From Neobacillus ginsengisoli (GTDB taxonomy: Bacteria; Bacillota; Bacilli; Bacillales_B; DSM-18226), in NCBI RefSeq assembly GCF_030813055.1, contig NZ_JAUSTW010000009.1, positions 124,001 through 188,000 on the forward strand: DNA of 64,000 nt. The letters are read 5' to 3'. Positions 8,274 through 16,931 of the stretch are shown piece after piece. The first letter of the stretch is position 1; every line of letters begins with the position of its first letter. The translations under genes were made by a program, and so were the position numbers. The notes under the pieces were generated by a model that saw only the letters and a program-made list of their open reading frames with translations, ran no database searches and was not told where the DNA came from.

Positions 8274-9005
8274 TTATCGAAAGAAATGCCAATTTCCTCT
8301 ATCTGCCGGAAAAAGCTTTAACTCTTTGACCTTGTCAGGGTGGTTAGTGATAATTTCAGTAAAGATTTCCCGTGTTGACTTATTTTTCGTGTCAACTCCT
8401 AACTTTTGAGCTGCGTTAAGAATCGTTTTCTGCCGTACTTCATGGGAGATTTGACGAAGATCCTTTCCCTTCGTACTAATTCCTAATTGTTTTGCCTGCT
8501 GATTATTACGGGCTTCAAACACTTCATGGGCCAAATCTTTAAGTTCTTTTCCTTCGGTTGAAATTCCTAGTTCTTTGGCATCTTTCTTAATTTGTTTATC
8601 TCGTATTTCGCTGAACAACGCCTTCGTATCCTTGTCTGTAGTATTAATTCCTAATTCTTTTGCTTTATTCTTTATCCACGTGTCACGTAATTCATTTCTT
8701 AATGTGGCAGTATCTTTTCCTTTGGTTTCAATCCCAAGTGCTTCAGCCTTCTTCTTGATCATCGCTTCCCTAACTTCTTTTGCCAATGTCTGAGTATTTT
8801 TACCCTCCGTTTGGATTCCTAGCATTTGTGCTTGTTTTTTGATAAACTCCGGATTGTCCCAAAGATGACCTTTATGGGCATTATCATGACTTGCTGTATG
8901 TGTTTCGATATTTCCTTCATTTACGGCAAAAGCTTGCGTGGATCCAATCAAACCAAACAAAAATGCTGCTGAAAAAATGTAAGTTATAAACATCCTCTTC
9001 TTCAT
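8274..9005 (-). CDS. Secreted protein made of six 28-residue repeats
   Basis: 243 residues; ATG with AGGAGGA upstream. Residues 1-27 form a signal peptide ending near TQAFA. After a His-rich linker (about 35-48), residues 59-226 consist of six consecutive units of exactly 28 residues. The consensus is A-K-x-L-G-I-x-T-x-G-K-D, then a helix containing L-x-x-E-x-R. Each unit looks like a helix, a tight LGI.T.GK turn and a second helix, reminiscent of SAP/Rho-N-like modules. I do not know a function. It is on the same strand as the GH18 gene, 99 bases downstream of it, and could act at the cell surface or spore envelope. Confidence 0.75.
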   Translation of the reverse strand: MKKRMFITYIFSAAFLFGLIGSTQAFAVNEGNIETHTASHDNAHKGHLWDNPEFIKKQAQMLGIQTEGKNTQTLAKEVREAMIKKKAEALGIETKGKDTATLRNELRDTWIKNKAKELGINTTDKDTKALFSEIRDKQIKKDAKELGISTEGKELKDLAHEVFEARNNQQAKQLGISTKGKDLRQISHEVRQKTILNAAQKLGVDTKNKSTREIFTEIITNHPDKVKELKLFPADRGNWHFFR

Positions 9006-9104
9006 GTAACTTCCTCCTTCATTTGTTGGTTTTACAGAAGATAGGATGCCCAGAAATTATTACCAATTTATGAATAAATTATTAAATTAATTAACAAGAA
9101 GGCA

Positions 9105-10277
9105 TTAAAATATTTCATTCCAGTAAGCTGAATTCATTTGATTTAGATCCCACACAGCAGAACCAGCTAGGTGTAATTGAGGAATCAAGTCCAAATATAA
9201 GTTAAATGATTTAGCTGTGGGAAGCCAGATTTTATATTGTACGTTCTGTGCAGTATATGAAATAAAATACTCCCCCAACGTTGAATCCCAAGAAAAGTTC
9301 CGATGATTTTGAGCTACTAATTTCTCAACATATTGAAGAGGTTCGGCTGGATTCTTTACAACATGGTCCTGATGATTTTGTTCCCAAATTCTTGTATAGG
9401 CGGGAAGTCCCAGTATTAATTTTTCAGCAGGAATCCCGGTTTGAAGATATTCTTGTAAATTTTCTTTTAACCATGATAAAGAGGTAATAGGCCCTGGAAT
9501 TGGATCGGTTGACCAGTGTTGATCATATCCCATAAAAATAATATAGTTGCAATACCTCCCGAGGAGTTCATGATCAAATGGCGTGCCTTTATTATTACTT
9601 CCAATTGTTTCGGGGGGGAGATCAATAGAAAGAATAACTGAGGACTTATTTAATCCGTCCGATAAAGTTTTTACAAATTGGGAAAAGGCATTTCGATCCT
9701 CACTACTTACATTTTCAATATCTACATTTACTCCATCCCAATGATTGGATTTTGCACTTTGAATAATCTTAACAATCACCTCTTGGATTTTTTTAGAGTT
9801 AGTTAAAAATGTATGAACATTTGTATATGTATCTCTACCGATGATTACTCTTGTCCAGATTCTTTTTCCTTGCTGGCGAATAGTGTTGGTTAAGGATGGG
9901 GCCGATATTACTTGCAGATTAAATTGATTATCAATAGCGGCTAATTCCGGAGAAACCACCTTTAAATTATGATAATCAGCTAAATGTTGAATGTTAATGC
10001 TGTTGCCGGAAATCCACCCTATGTCAAGTGGAGATTTTTGGGAAGAAGTATTATTTGCTATCTGATTACTATTGAATCTTGATGATGCTTGATTTTGCTT
10101 TGAAGCCGTAAATAATTCATTGAAATGAACAGAAGCAGTCCCTGCTCCAAAAAACATGATAATGATGCTGGGAATAATCATGACAATAAGGACGAGAAAA
10201 ACAAATAGAACCCAGATTGATTTTTTAAACCGAAGTTTGGTAGCTGACCCAAAACCATGATTAGAGGTGTCTTTCAT
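9105..10277 (-). CDS. Membrane-anchored glycoside hydrolase family 18 protein
   Basis: 390 residues from the ATG at 10275-10277, which has GGAGGT eight bases upstream (an earlier ATG at 10292 overlaps that site). Residues about 20-43 are one signal-anchor helix followed by a Ser/Asn/Gln-rich linker. From residue about 85 the sequence is a GH18 TIM barrel. The catalytic motif is DGVNVDIE (181-188) with Glu188 as the acid. YDQHW and the C-terminal WDLNQMN strand also fit. It resembles the catalytic domain of YaaH/SleL-type enzymes, which act on spore-cortex peptidoglycan or chitin-like polymers, but has no LysM repeats. Confidence 0.82.
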   Translation of the reverse strand: MKDTSNHGFGSATKLRFKKSIWVLFVFLVLIVMIIPSIIIMFFGAGTASVHFNELFTASKQNQASSRFNSNQIANNTSSQKSPLDIGWISGNSINIQHLADYHNLKVVSPELAAIDNQFNLQVISAPSLTNTIRQQGKRIWTRVIIGRDTYTNVHTFLTNSKKIQEVIVKIIQSAKSNHWDGVNVDIENVSSEDRNAFSQFVKTLSDGLNKSSVILSIDLPPETIGSNNKGTPFDHELLGRYCNYIIFMGYDQHWSTDPIPGPITSLSWLKENLQEYLQTGIPAEKLILGLPAYTRIWEQNHQDHVVKNPAEPLQYVEKLVAQNHRNFSWDSTLGEYFISYTAQNVQYKIWLPTAKSFNLYLDLIPQLHLAGSAVWDLNQMNSAYWNEIF

Positions 10278-10382
10278 GATTAATACCTCCATTTTGATAT
10301 TTCTTTTCTATTCATATGTAAAATCATTGGGACAAGAACCAAAACTAGTATTGTTATATTTTTTTAATATACGTAAATATAT

Positions 10383-10412
10383 AAAAGCTAACGTTCTAAA
10401 ACGTCAGCTTTT
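10383..10412 (-). terminator. Terminator of the FNT channel gene
   Basis: AAAAGCT-ACGT pairs with ACGT-AGCTTTT around a short loop. It lies about 60 bases downstream of the channel stop on the minus strand. Confidence 0.65.
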
Positions 10413-10452
10413 TGGACAAATTCACCACTCTCGGGATTTACAAATTACGGAT

Positions 10453-10465
10453 GGTGCCTGGCACC
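10453..10465. repeat. GGTGCC-type palindromic repeat
   Basis: GGTGCCTGGCACC is a 13-bp palindrome with one central base, just after the channel gene stop. Related GTGCC(T)-type stems occur in the hairpins at 41701-41740 and 44883-44912, all just 3' of genes. Confidence 0.5.
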
Positions 10466-10469
10466 CTGA

Positions 10470-11288
10470 TTATCTTACGCTTTTTTTTAAGATGGGCTGA
10501 ATAACTCTTGGCATTGTATTGTTCTTTTTCTTATAGGCGTGCCAGTAGGCCATGGCTATAAACACAGTTCCGCCAACCGCATTTCCTAAAAAAACCGGGA
10601 TAAAATTATGGATATATTCCATCCAGGTAAAATGGCCTGCAAAAATCGAAGCAGGGATGACAAACATATTAGCCACTACGTGTTGAAAACCGATTGCAAC
10701 AAATGTCATTGTTGGAAACCAAATACCTGCAATTTTCCCCATCATATCTTCTGCCCCATAAGACAGCCAAACTGCCGACGCAACTAACCAATTGCAGCCA
10801 ATTCCGGAAAGAAAGGCTTGGAGGAATGATGCCTCCAGTTTATGCTGGGCGATACTAATGGTCTTGGCCAAGTAAGGTGCCGTTTCTGTAAGGCCAATAA
10901 CATGACCGAAAAAGTAGGCAATAAAAACTGCTCCGGCAAAGTTACTAACGGTAACAAGGAACCAATTATAGAAAACCTTCCTAGTGCTTATCTTGTTTGC
11001 CATCCTAGCGATTGGCACAGCCATCATATTCCCTGTCAAAAGCTCACCGCCTGCAAGTAAGGTAAGAATAAGACCAACAGGAAAAACAGATGCTCCAATC
11101 AAACTGCTTAACCCTTCTAGATTTACAGATAATGTAGCTGTTACACGGATGAAAAGTAAATAACCCAAGGCAATAAATGCACCTGCTTCAAACCCTAATA
11201 TAAGAGTTTCCATAAAAGGGTACTTCGTTTTTTTAATTCCGTTTTCCACTGTGATCTCCATTATTTTTTCGGGTTTACTGTAAGCCAT
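10470..11288 (-). CDS. Formate/nitrite transporter (FNT) family channel
   Basis: 272 residues; ATG with AGGAGT upstream. The sequence contains the FNT pattern of six membrane helices: GFEAGAFIALGYLL, LTLLAGGELLTGNMM, WFLVTVSNFAGAVFIAYFFG, FLSGIGCNWLVASAVW, GFQHVVANMFVIPASIFAG and FLGNAVGGTVFIAMAYW. The hallmark residues are in GELLTGN and the GFQHVVANM segment with its central His. FNT channels pass formate, nitrite, hydrosulfide or lactate as the protonated acid. No formate or nitrite enzyme gene is adjacent, so the substrate is open. Confidence 0.88.
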   Translation of the reverse strand: MAYSKPEKIMEITVENGIKKTKYPFMETLILGFEAGAFIALGYLLFIRVTATLSVNLEGLSSLIGASVFPVGLILTLLAGGELLTGNMMAVPIARMANKISTRKVFYNWFLVTVSNFAGAVFIAYFFGHVIGLTETAPYLAKTISIAQHKLEASFLQAFLSGIGCNWLVASAVWLSYGAEDMMGKIAGIWFPTMTFVAIGFQHVVANMFVIPASIFAGHFTWMEYIHNFIPVFLGNAVGGTVFIAMAYWHAYKKKNNTMPRVIQPILKKSVR

Positions 11289-11484
11289 AAGAGCACTCCT
11301 TTATAGTGACATTCTTGTAAATAAATTGTGAATCATTGAACATACTTTGATTTTATCGTATTTCTCCCTATTTACTTGTGAAAAGTTTTCAACTTTTTTT
11401 ATAGCGCTTTCAATTATCCATATCTATCTTTTCGTAAACCTTCACCTATTGCAAAAAAACAACTATCTTTTAGAAAAGAGCCAC

Positions 11485-11516
11485 AAAAAAGAGCCTACTC
11501 TTTTTTTAAAGTAGGC
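11485..11516 (-). terminator. Minus-strand terminator downstream of a gene remnant
   Basis: A 7-bp stem (GCCTACT 11493-11499 with AGTAGGC 11510-11516) is followed on the minus strand by a T-rich run. It probably ended the transcript of the broken gene at 11573-11680. The rest of 11289-11484 shows nothing recognisable. Confidence 0.5.
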
Positions 11517-11572
11517 CGGTCTATTTCACTTGCAAATATAGATTTGTAATAGGCAATTCCGTTAGAAAAACG

Positions 11573-11680
11573 TTAATCTCTATCTAAAAGAGCGGCACCT
11601 GCAATCCCCGGTTCTGTCATGTCGTAAACATTTAAGATTAGATCTAATTCTTCTTCTGTGAGCACATCATAATAATTCAC
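11573..11680 (-). pseudogene. Short remnant of an unidentified gene (C-terminal part)
   Basis: A 35-codon frame reads from a GTG with no ribosome site to TAA. Its text is protein-like: acidic helix LTEEELDLILNVYDM, then TEPGIAGAALLDRD. The frame is closed by a stop three codons upstream of the GTG. A hairpin follows at 11485-11516. I read it as the 3' end of a decayed gene; the family is not recognised. Confidence 0.35.
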
Positions 11681-11763
11681 GAACAGATTTTAGTTGTGTT
11701 TTATCAGATCATTTGCTTAGCTCGTTAAACCATTTTTTTAAATTTCCAGTAAACTCAGAACAG

Positions 11764-11797
11764 AAAAAGGCTGCCGAGTGATACTCAACAGCCTTTT
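11764..11797 (-). terminator. Terminator of the ftsZ-like gene
   Basis: AAAAGGCTG...CAGCCTTTT stem with a paired GAGT/ACTC inner part, 15 bases after the ftsZ stop. On the minus strand it runs into TTTTT. Confidence 0.85.
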
Positions 11798-11811
11798 GTA
11801 GGTATAAAAAA

Positions 11812-13086
11812 CTAGTAAGACCTTTTATTTCGATTGCGCAAGAATGTTGGGATATCCAATGAATCTTCTGACTCCTGCATTTGTCGCCCATTTTCACGCA
11901 CCGATGGTTCTGCCTCCTTCAATTGGCGGCTATTTTCATATACCGATGCTTCTGGCTCCTGCCATTGGCGACTATTTTCATATACCGATGGTTCTGGCTC
12001 CTGCCATTGACGGCTATTTTCATACCTAGGTTCTTCACGTATTATCTGTTCACGTCTAGGCCGTACTTGGGACCGGGTTTTTGACATTACTTCCTTGGAA
12101 GAATTGGAAGCCTGGGTTAAGAAAGGATCCTCTTTATCAACAAAACCAGTCGCAATAACCGTGATCATAATTTCATCTTTAAGACTTTCGTTAATAATCG
12201 AACCAAAAATCATGTTTAATTCCTGATCTGTAGCAGCACCAACAATATCTGCCGCCTCTTGAACCTCATACAAACTCAAATTGCTGCCGCCGGTGATGTT
12301 CATAAGGACACCTTGAGCTCCATCAATGGAAGTCTCAAGCAACGGACTTGAAATCGCTTTTCTTGCAGCTTCAGCAGCACGGCCCTCACCTTTTGCTACT
12401 CCAATACCCATTAACGCTGTTCCTTTGTTGGACATAATCGTTTTTACGTCAGCAAAATCAAGATTGATTAATCCAGGAACCGCAATTAAATCCGAAATTC
12501 CTTGAACACCTTGCCGCAGGACGTTATCCGCTTCACGGAAAGCTTGAAGCATTGGGGTTTTTTTATCGACAATCTGTAATAATCGATCATTTGGGATAAT
12601 AATTAATGTATCCACCGCCTGCCTCATCATATCGATACCGTTTGCTGCATTTGCTGCTCGCTTACGTCCTTCAAATCCGAACGGACGGGTGACGACACCA
12701 ATCGTCAGCGCGCCCAGCTCGTGGGAAATTTGGGCAATTGCAGGAGCTGCTCCTGTACCTGTGCCGCCGCCCATTCCGGCTGTTACGAAGACCATGTCTG
12801 CTCCTTTTAGTGCCTCTTGGAGCTGGGCTTTGCTCTCTTCCACTGCTTTTCTGCCCACTTCCGGGTTTGCACCTGCACCCAAACCTCTTGTTAAGGTTGT
12901 TCCAATTTGCATTTTAATTTCTGCTTTTGATAGTTTAAGAGCTTGAGCATCTGTATTAACGGCAATAAATTCGACGCCTTGAATACCATCCTCAATCATT
13001 CGGTTAACAGCGTTATTTCCCCCACCGCCGACACCGATTACCTTAATTCTAGCTATTTGATCTATATTCATGTCAAAATCCCACAT
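11812..13086 (-). CDS. ftsZ: Cell-division GTPase FtsZ, stand-alone copy with repeat linker
   Basis: 424 residues, ATG at 13084-13086 with AGGTGG eight bases upstream. The globular part is complete. It has [13 protein letters not shown] (18-30), the tubulin signature [13 protein letters not shown] (103-115), and the T7 catalytic loop NLDFADV with Asp210 and Asp213. Residues 411-424 ([14 protein letters not shown]) are the conserved tail that binds FtsA, SepF and ZapA. Between them, residues 355-410 are four 14-residue repeats ([18 protein letters not shown]). FtsZ polymerises at midcell and recruits the divisome. Unlike the usual dcw location, no ftsA or other division gene is adjacent. It is about 40 residues longer than B. 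subtilis FtsZ because of the linker. Confidence 0.93.
   Translation of the reverse strand: MWDFDMNIDQIARIKVIGVGGGGNNAVNRMIEDGIQGVEFIAVNTDAQALKLSKAEIKMQIGTTLTRGLGAGANPEVGRKAVEESKAQLQEALKGADMVFVTAGMGGGTGTGAAPAIAQISHELGALTIGVVTRPFGFEGRKRAANAANGIDMMRQAVDTLIIIPNDRLLQIVDKKTPMLQAFREADNVLRQGVQGISDLIAVPGLINLDFADVKTIMSNKGTALMGIGVAKGEGRAAEAARKAISSPLLETSIDGAQGVLMNITGGSNLSLYEVQEAADIVGAATDQELNMIFGSIINESLKDEIMITVIATGFVDKEDPFLTQASNSSKEVMSKTRSQVRPRREQIIREEPRYENSRQWQEPEPSVYENSRQWQEPEASVYENSRQLKEAEPSVRENGRQMQESEDSLDIPTFLRNRNKRSY
11857..12024 (-). repeat. Four tandem 42-bp repeats encoding the FtsZ linker
   Basis: The four units encode [42 protein letters not shown] and [14 protein letters not shown]. The first two are nearly identical and divergence grows toward the C-terminus, as expected of recent in-frame duplication. 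Confidence 0.85.
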
Positions 13087-13285
13087 TCAATGGTCCACCT
13101 GCCTATGTTATCGATTACATATTTCATTTTTACTATTTAATATTTTAGCAAAATAATCTGGTTTTTTATATAGTACTCTTGTCACTCCTATACAATTGGA
13201 ATAGATTCACTATTTAACTCTATTATTTAATCATAATATACCTAGGGCTGCTTTTCCATCCTAATCCCAAAAATGTTGCGAGATT

Positions 13286-13316
13286 ACAAAAAAACATGAC
13301 CTTTTCGTCATGTTTT
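13286..13316 (-). terminator. Terminator downstream of the livF remnant
   Basis: AAAACATGAC pairs with GTCATGTTTT around CTTTTC; on the minus strand a T7 run follows. It lies 27 bases after the livF-like stop and is probably its original terminator. Confidence 0.65.
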
Positions 13317-13342
13317 AGTCTTTTATGTCTTTTATTTGTACA

Positions 13343-13432
13343 TCAAGCTAAGTATGCCTCTTGGACCTGTTCGTTTGTCATTAAATCTTTTCCATACCCT
13401 TTAGAACAATTTCACCTGTTTGAATTACAAAT
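13343..13432 (-). pseudogene. 3' remnant of a LivF-type branched-chain amino acid ABC ATPase gene
   Basis: Two overlapping minus-strand frames read FVIQTGEIVLKG and then YGKDLMTNEQVQEAYLA followed by TGA. Joined by a one-base shift, they match the C-terminal end typical of LivF/UrtE ATPases (VLETGxIVLxG...LLxNExVxxAYLG). The rest of the gene is missing. This explains the isolated terminator at 13286-13316. The rest of the 13087-13556 interval has no other gene-like signal. Confidence 0.6.
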
Positions 13433-13490
13433 CCCTAATTGGAGCTCTCTTTTTTACAGTATAATTACCGGTAAAAAATGTTACAAAACA

Positions 13491-13527
13491 AAAAACCGTT
13501 CTAGAAGCAACACGGGAACGGTTTTTT
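13491..13527 (-). terminator. Terminator of the NCS1 permease gene
   Basis: AAAAACCGTTC pairs with GAACGGTTTTTT, 30 bases beyond the permease stop on the minus strand. Confidence 0.85.
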
Positions 13528-13556
13528 CAAAATGATATTCTCTTGTAAATTTTATT

Positions 13557-15089
13557 CTAGTAAAGGTCTACGTTCATATTTTCCACTGAATCTGTTAAAG
13601 AATCAGATGTAGAATTTTTGAAACTCGTAATTTGCTCATATTCTCCCGGCTGAAGAACACTTTTGTCACCTTTCATTAAGAACGTATAGGCGGCAATCGA
13701 GATAAACAAACCAAACGTCCATGCATTATCCCACAGGAAGTGAAGTCCCGGAATGAATAGACCAAGTACAGGAATGGCCACGCCGATGATTAGCGCATAG
13801 ACGCCGTTTTTATTAAAGCCGCTCAAATAACTATATCGGCCATTCGGATCATATAGTTCATTAAGCGCCATTTGTCGCCGGCGAACAAGCCAATAATCCG
13901 CAATCGCAATTCCATCGATTGGTCCAAGTAATGCGCCATATGTTCCCAACCAGCCAAAAATATAATTTCCAAAGTTCTCCATAATATACCATGGCTGCAT
14001 TAAGATCGCAAATAAACCGGTAATAAGGGCGCCAAGACCAAATGTAATCCGTTTTGGATTTAAATTCTCGATTGCACGGGCAGGAGCTACGATATTTGCT
14101 CCAACGTTAATCGTTAAAGAAGCAATGACAATGACAAGTGTTCCCAAGAAGATAACAAATGGCGGAAATTTAGCCAGCAATTGCACGGGATCCCAAAGAG
14201 CTGAACCAAAAATGACCACAGTTGCAGATGTGACGGCGATTCCGATAAAAGAGAAGATACTCATGGTAATCGGCAGTGAAAAGCTTTGTGCGATCATCTG
14301 TGATTTTTGACTCTTAGCATAACGGCAAAAGTCAGGAATATTTAAAGCAAGTGTAGCCCAGAATGCTATAACACCTGTAAGCGCCGGAAAAAACACTTTA
14401 AAGAATTCACCTGCAGTATTGAATTTAGATGGGGTCGATAAAATTGGTCCCCAACCGCCGGAATGTGTAAATGCCCAAATGAGTAGAATAATAGCAGAGA
14501 TCCCAACTACAGGGGTAGCAATTAAACCGAGTACTTTAATTGCTTGAGGGCCTTTATAGGCAACGACTACATTTAAAGCCCAAAACACTGCAAATACAAT
14601 CGCCGTATGGCCAGTTAAATTTGCCCAAGCAGAGAAAGAAGCTGATAGTAGCGTATCGATAGCAGTCGTTCCGATCCACGTATTAATCCCGAACCAACCG
14701 GCAGCTACAATTGCACGAGCTAACGCAGGAATGTGAGCCCCTTTAGAGCCAAACCAAAGTCGGGCAAAAACCGGATAGGGAATTCCGAATTTGGTACCTG
14801 CATGTGAATTTAATAGAATAGGGATAAGGACAATGACATTTCCGAGAAATATTGTTCCAATTGCTTGCCACCAGTTCATTCCTAAAGAAATCATCCCGCT
14901 AGCCATTGTATAGGCAGGAATACATAAACACATGCCGATCCATAATGTAGCAAAGTTTAAACCTTTCCATGAGTGTTCTGAGAGTGTTGTGGGCCGTAAA
15001 TCATCATTCCACATTTCACTATTACTCAATCCATTTGCCACTTCCGGTGTCAGGGTTACAATCCCATTTTGCTCAATTTGCGTTTTCAA
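13557..15089 (-). CDS. NCS1-family nucleobase/allantoin/hydantoin:cation symporter
   Basis: About 510 residues with twelve hydrophobic segments. Start is one of two adjacent TTG codons; the one at 15087-15089 has GGGGGA seven bases upstream. NCS1 features are clear: NDDLRPTTLSEHSWKGLNFATLWIGM at the N-terminus, GMNWWQAIGTIFLGN, SHAGTKFGIPYPVFARLWFG and the GWFGINTWIGTTAI helix that lines the substrate site. Family members import cytosine, allantoin, hydantoins or thiamine precursors with Na+ or H+. No purine-, allantoin- or hydantoin-degrading gene is near, so the substrate cannot be set. Confidence 0.87.
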   Translation of the reverse strand: MKTQIEQNGIVTLTPEVANGLSNSEMWNDDLRPTTLSEHSWKGLNFATLWIGMCLCIPAYTMASGMISLGMNWWQAIGTIFLGNVIVLIPILLNSHAGTKFGIPYPVFARLWFGSKGAHIPALARAIVAAGWFGINTWIGTTAIDTLLSASFSAWANLTGHTAIVFAVFWALNVVVAYKGPQAIKVLGLIATPVVGISAIILLIWAFTHSGGWGPILSTPSKFNTAGEFFKVFFPALTGVIAFWATLALNIPDFCRYAKSQKSQMIAQSFSLPITMSIFSFIGIAVTSATVVIFGSALWDPVQLLAKFPPFVIFLGTLVIVIASLTINVGANIVAPARAIENLNPKRITFGLGALITGLFAILMQPWYIMENFGNYIFGWLGTYGALLGPIDGIAIADYWLVRRRQMALNELYDPNGRYSYLSGFNKNGVYALIIGVAIPVLGLFIPGLHFLWDNAWTFGLFISIAAYTFLMKGDKSVLQPGEYEQITSFKNSTSDSLTDSVENMNVDLY

Positions 15090-15247
15090 CAAAAATTCCC
15101 CCTTGTTTCGTTTTTAATGGAGCTTTTCAAGCGAAACTTTGCGGCAGTTTACGATCATGAATATTTCTTGATTCTTCCCCTTCTTCCATATCCCGTATCG
15201 TCAACCAATTTCTGATTTACAATTATTCAGTTATGGAGTAAACAGTC

Positions 15248-15256
15248 ATTATACCA
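15248..15256 (-). promoter_or_regulatory. Extended -10 promoter of the NCS1 permease
   Basis: TG-G-TATAAT on the minus strand. The start would lie near 15241, leaving a leader of about 150 bases before the TTG. The leader contains GGGATATGG and other G-rich blocks, but I could not match it to a known riboswitch. Confidence 0.5.
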
Positions 15257-15504
15257 ATTCGTGAGAATATTGCGAAAATTTCAGCTGCTTTTTCTGGCAT
15301 TGCCCATAGCATCACCATCCTATTGCTTTTTTCCTTCATCCAAAGAGTTTTGCGATTCCAAAGTCCTTGTACAAAAATTACCTGTTGGCTGCAAAACAAA
15401 CAACCTACCTTCCTATCTTATATTATATCTCACCTAAAAATGCTGTCATTGGACAAAAAGTAAAATCATTCCTACTGAATGTTATATGTTTTGTAAGATT
15501 GTAA

Positions 15505-15653
15505 GAAAAGCGGAAGCGCCCGTTTAGCGCACGACAGGACTGGAGCGCTTCGACTGAGATAAAGGAAACACGAATCGCGTTTTTGGCGATTCGATGTTGA
15601 CTTATCATAGGGAGAAGAGCGAAATACACTAGTCGCTGGGCGCTGGAGCCGGA
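15505..15653. repeat. Bacillaceae-type intergenic repeat element
   Basis: About 150 bp, clearly more GC-rich than its surroundings. It begins GAAAAGCGGAAGCGCCC and ends CGCTGGGCGCTGGAGCC, so its ends can pair (AGCGCCC with GGGCGCT). An inner hairpin is built on GAATCGC...GCGATTC. Elements with the same opening and closing words recur between genes of many Bacillus-like genomes. No protein is encoded. The rest of 15260-15744 holds only this element and the terminator. Confidence 0.65.
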
Positions 15654-15686
15654 CAATTCTCAAAGTCAAAATTTATGCTTCTTATC

Positions 15687-15719
15687 TAAAAAAAAACAAT
15701 ACAGCAGAAGCTGTATTGT
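15687..15719 (-). terminator. Terminator of the proline dehydrogenase gene
   Basis: ACAATACAGC pairs with GCTGTATTGT around AGAA; on the minus strand nine T follow. Confidence 0.9.
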
Positions 15720-15744
15720 CAGTTTACCAAATATAAACACAAAA

Positions 15745-16725
15745 TTATTTACGTTTTTTCTGTTGTTTAGACATTCTTCCGATTAAGAATGCACCTGCTG
15801 CCAAGCCAATCATCGTGTTAGTTTTTTTGTTAAAAACTTGTTTGGCAACAAGATTTAAGTTTTGCGGTCTTTCTGCAAGACGTCTCATGAAATAACCATA
15901 CCAGTCATTTCCGAAAGGCACATAGGTACAAAAATTGTAGCCTTCATTGGCAAGTTTGAGTTGAAGGTCTTTACGGAAACCGTAAAGCATTTGAAACTCA
16001 AATTTATCCTTAGGAATATCATTCTTTTTAACAAAATCTTTCACATGATTAATGATTCGATGATCATGTGTAGCAATCGATGTGAATTTTCCGTTTAATA
16101 AGTGCCATTCGATTAGCTTAATAAAGTTTTTATCGATATCTTTCTTATCTTGGTAGGCATATTGTTCCGGTTCTTTATAAGCACCTTTTACGATACGAAG
16201 ACGATAATTTTTATATTTTTCAAGGTTTTCTCCTGCCTCAAAGAAATAAGCCTGAATAACGGTTCCTACATTATTGTATTCCATCGATAGCTCGTCCAAA
16301 AGATCAAAAGATGGCTTTAGATGACCGTAGTCCTCCATGTCAAAATTGACAAATATATCATAGGTATTGGCTTTATCAACGATTTCTCTTAAGTTTTCCA
16401 AGCAAAAGTAGTAATCAATATCCAACCCCAATTGGGTAGGCTTTAATGAGATATGTGCATCTACATTATTCTTATGAATGGCTTCAATAACTTCAAGAAT
16501 TTGTTCTTTTGCTGCGGTCGCCTCTTCTTTTTTAAAGACGAATTCTCCTAAATTATCAACGGTACAAGAGATTCCATGGGCGTTAAGTTCTTTAATGCTT
16601 TTAATTGCTTCTTCAATATTTGTTCCCGCAACAACACTTTGCGCTCCCATTTTCAGCCCATATTTTTTTGCTGTACTATTAAGAAATTGGTTTTGAGATA
16701 ACCCCATAAAAAAGTCTTTCAACAT
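15745..16725 (-). CDS. Proline dehydrogenase (FAD-dependent)
   Basis: 326 residues; ATG with AAGGAG eight bases upstream. A single PRODH barrel: HISLKPTQLGLD, VNFDMEDYGHLKPSFDLLDEL, RLRIVKGAYKEPEQYAYQ and the FAD/substrate segment YVPFGNDWYGYFMRRLAERPQN. It oxidises L-proline to pyrroline-5-carboxylate. This is the one-function (PutB/FadM-like) form of Gram-positive bacteria. The C-terminus (TMIGLAAGAFLIGRMSKQQKKRK) is hydrophobic then basic and may touch the membrane, where electrons enter the respiratory chain. The partner P5C dehydrogenase is not adjacent. Confidence 0.92.
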   Translation of the reverse strand: MLKDFFMGLSQNQFLNSTAKKYGLKMGAQSVVAGTNIEEAIKSIKELNAHGISCTVDNLGEFVFKKEEATAAKEQILEVIEAIHKNNVDAHISLKPTQLGLDIDYYFCLENLREIVDKANTYDIFVNFDMEDYGHLKPSFDLLDELSMEYNNVGTVIQAYFFEAGENLEKYKNYRLRIVKGAYKEPEQYAYQDKKDIDKNFIKLIEWHLLNGKFTSIATHDHRIINHVKDFVKKNDIPKDKFEFQMLYGFRKDLQLKLANEGYNFCTYVPFGNDWYGYFMRRLAERPQNLNLVAKQVFNKKTNTMIGLAAGAFLIGRMSKQQKKRK

Positions 16726-16864
16726 AGCGGATGCTCCTTATTGTTGTTTTTTCATCATCATTATTCATTATAGCATACGCTTTCATTATATATTATTTTG
16801 TGAAATTTCTAATTTTGTACGTTTCTCATTTTCCGTAGTTTGCTGAATGTTGCCGGAAAGTATA

Positions 16865-16914
16865 CAAAAAAAAGGTCAGTTCCTTTACAAAATAAAGGTA
16901 GCTGATCTTTTTAA
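16865..16914 (-). terminator. Terminator of the malate synthase gene
   Basis: Long interrupted stem (AAAAAG-TCAG-CCTTT with AAAGG-CTGA-CTTTTT) followed on the minus strand by T9. Confidence 0.85.
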
Positions 16915-16931
16915 GTTATCTTGTTATATCT

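Noticed and set aside
11399..11412. Possible cre site upstream of the FNT channel gene
   Set aside because: TTATAGCGCTTTCA has two mismatches to the consensus on this strand; too weak to claim.
11709..11897. 62-codon minus-strand ORF at the end of ftsZ
   Set aside because: Runs through the ftsZ terminator and overlaps the ftsZ coding region in another frame.
15090..15241. Purine-type riboswitch in the NCS1 permease leader
   Set aside because: GGGATATGG is present but the paired stems and the following conserved loop of purine riboswitches are not.
15423..15669. Two minus-strand ORFs of 65-77 codons
   Set aside because: They lie inside the GC-rich intergenic repeat; such frames are a by-product of its composition.
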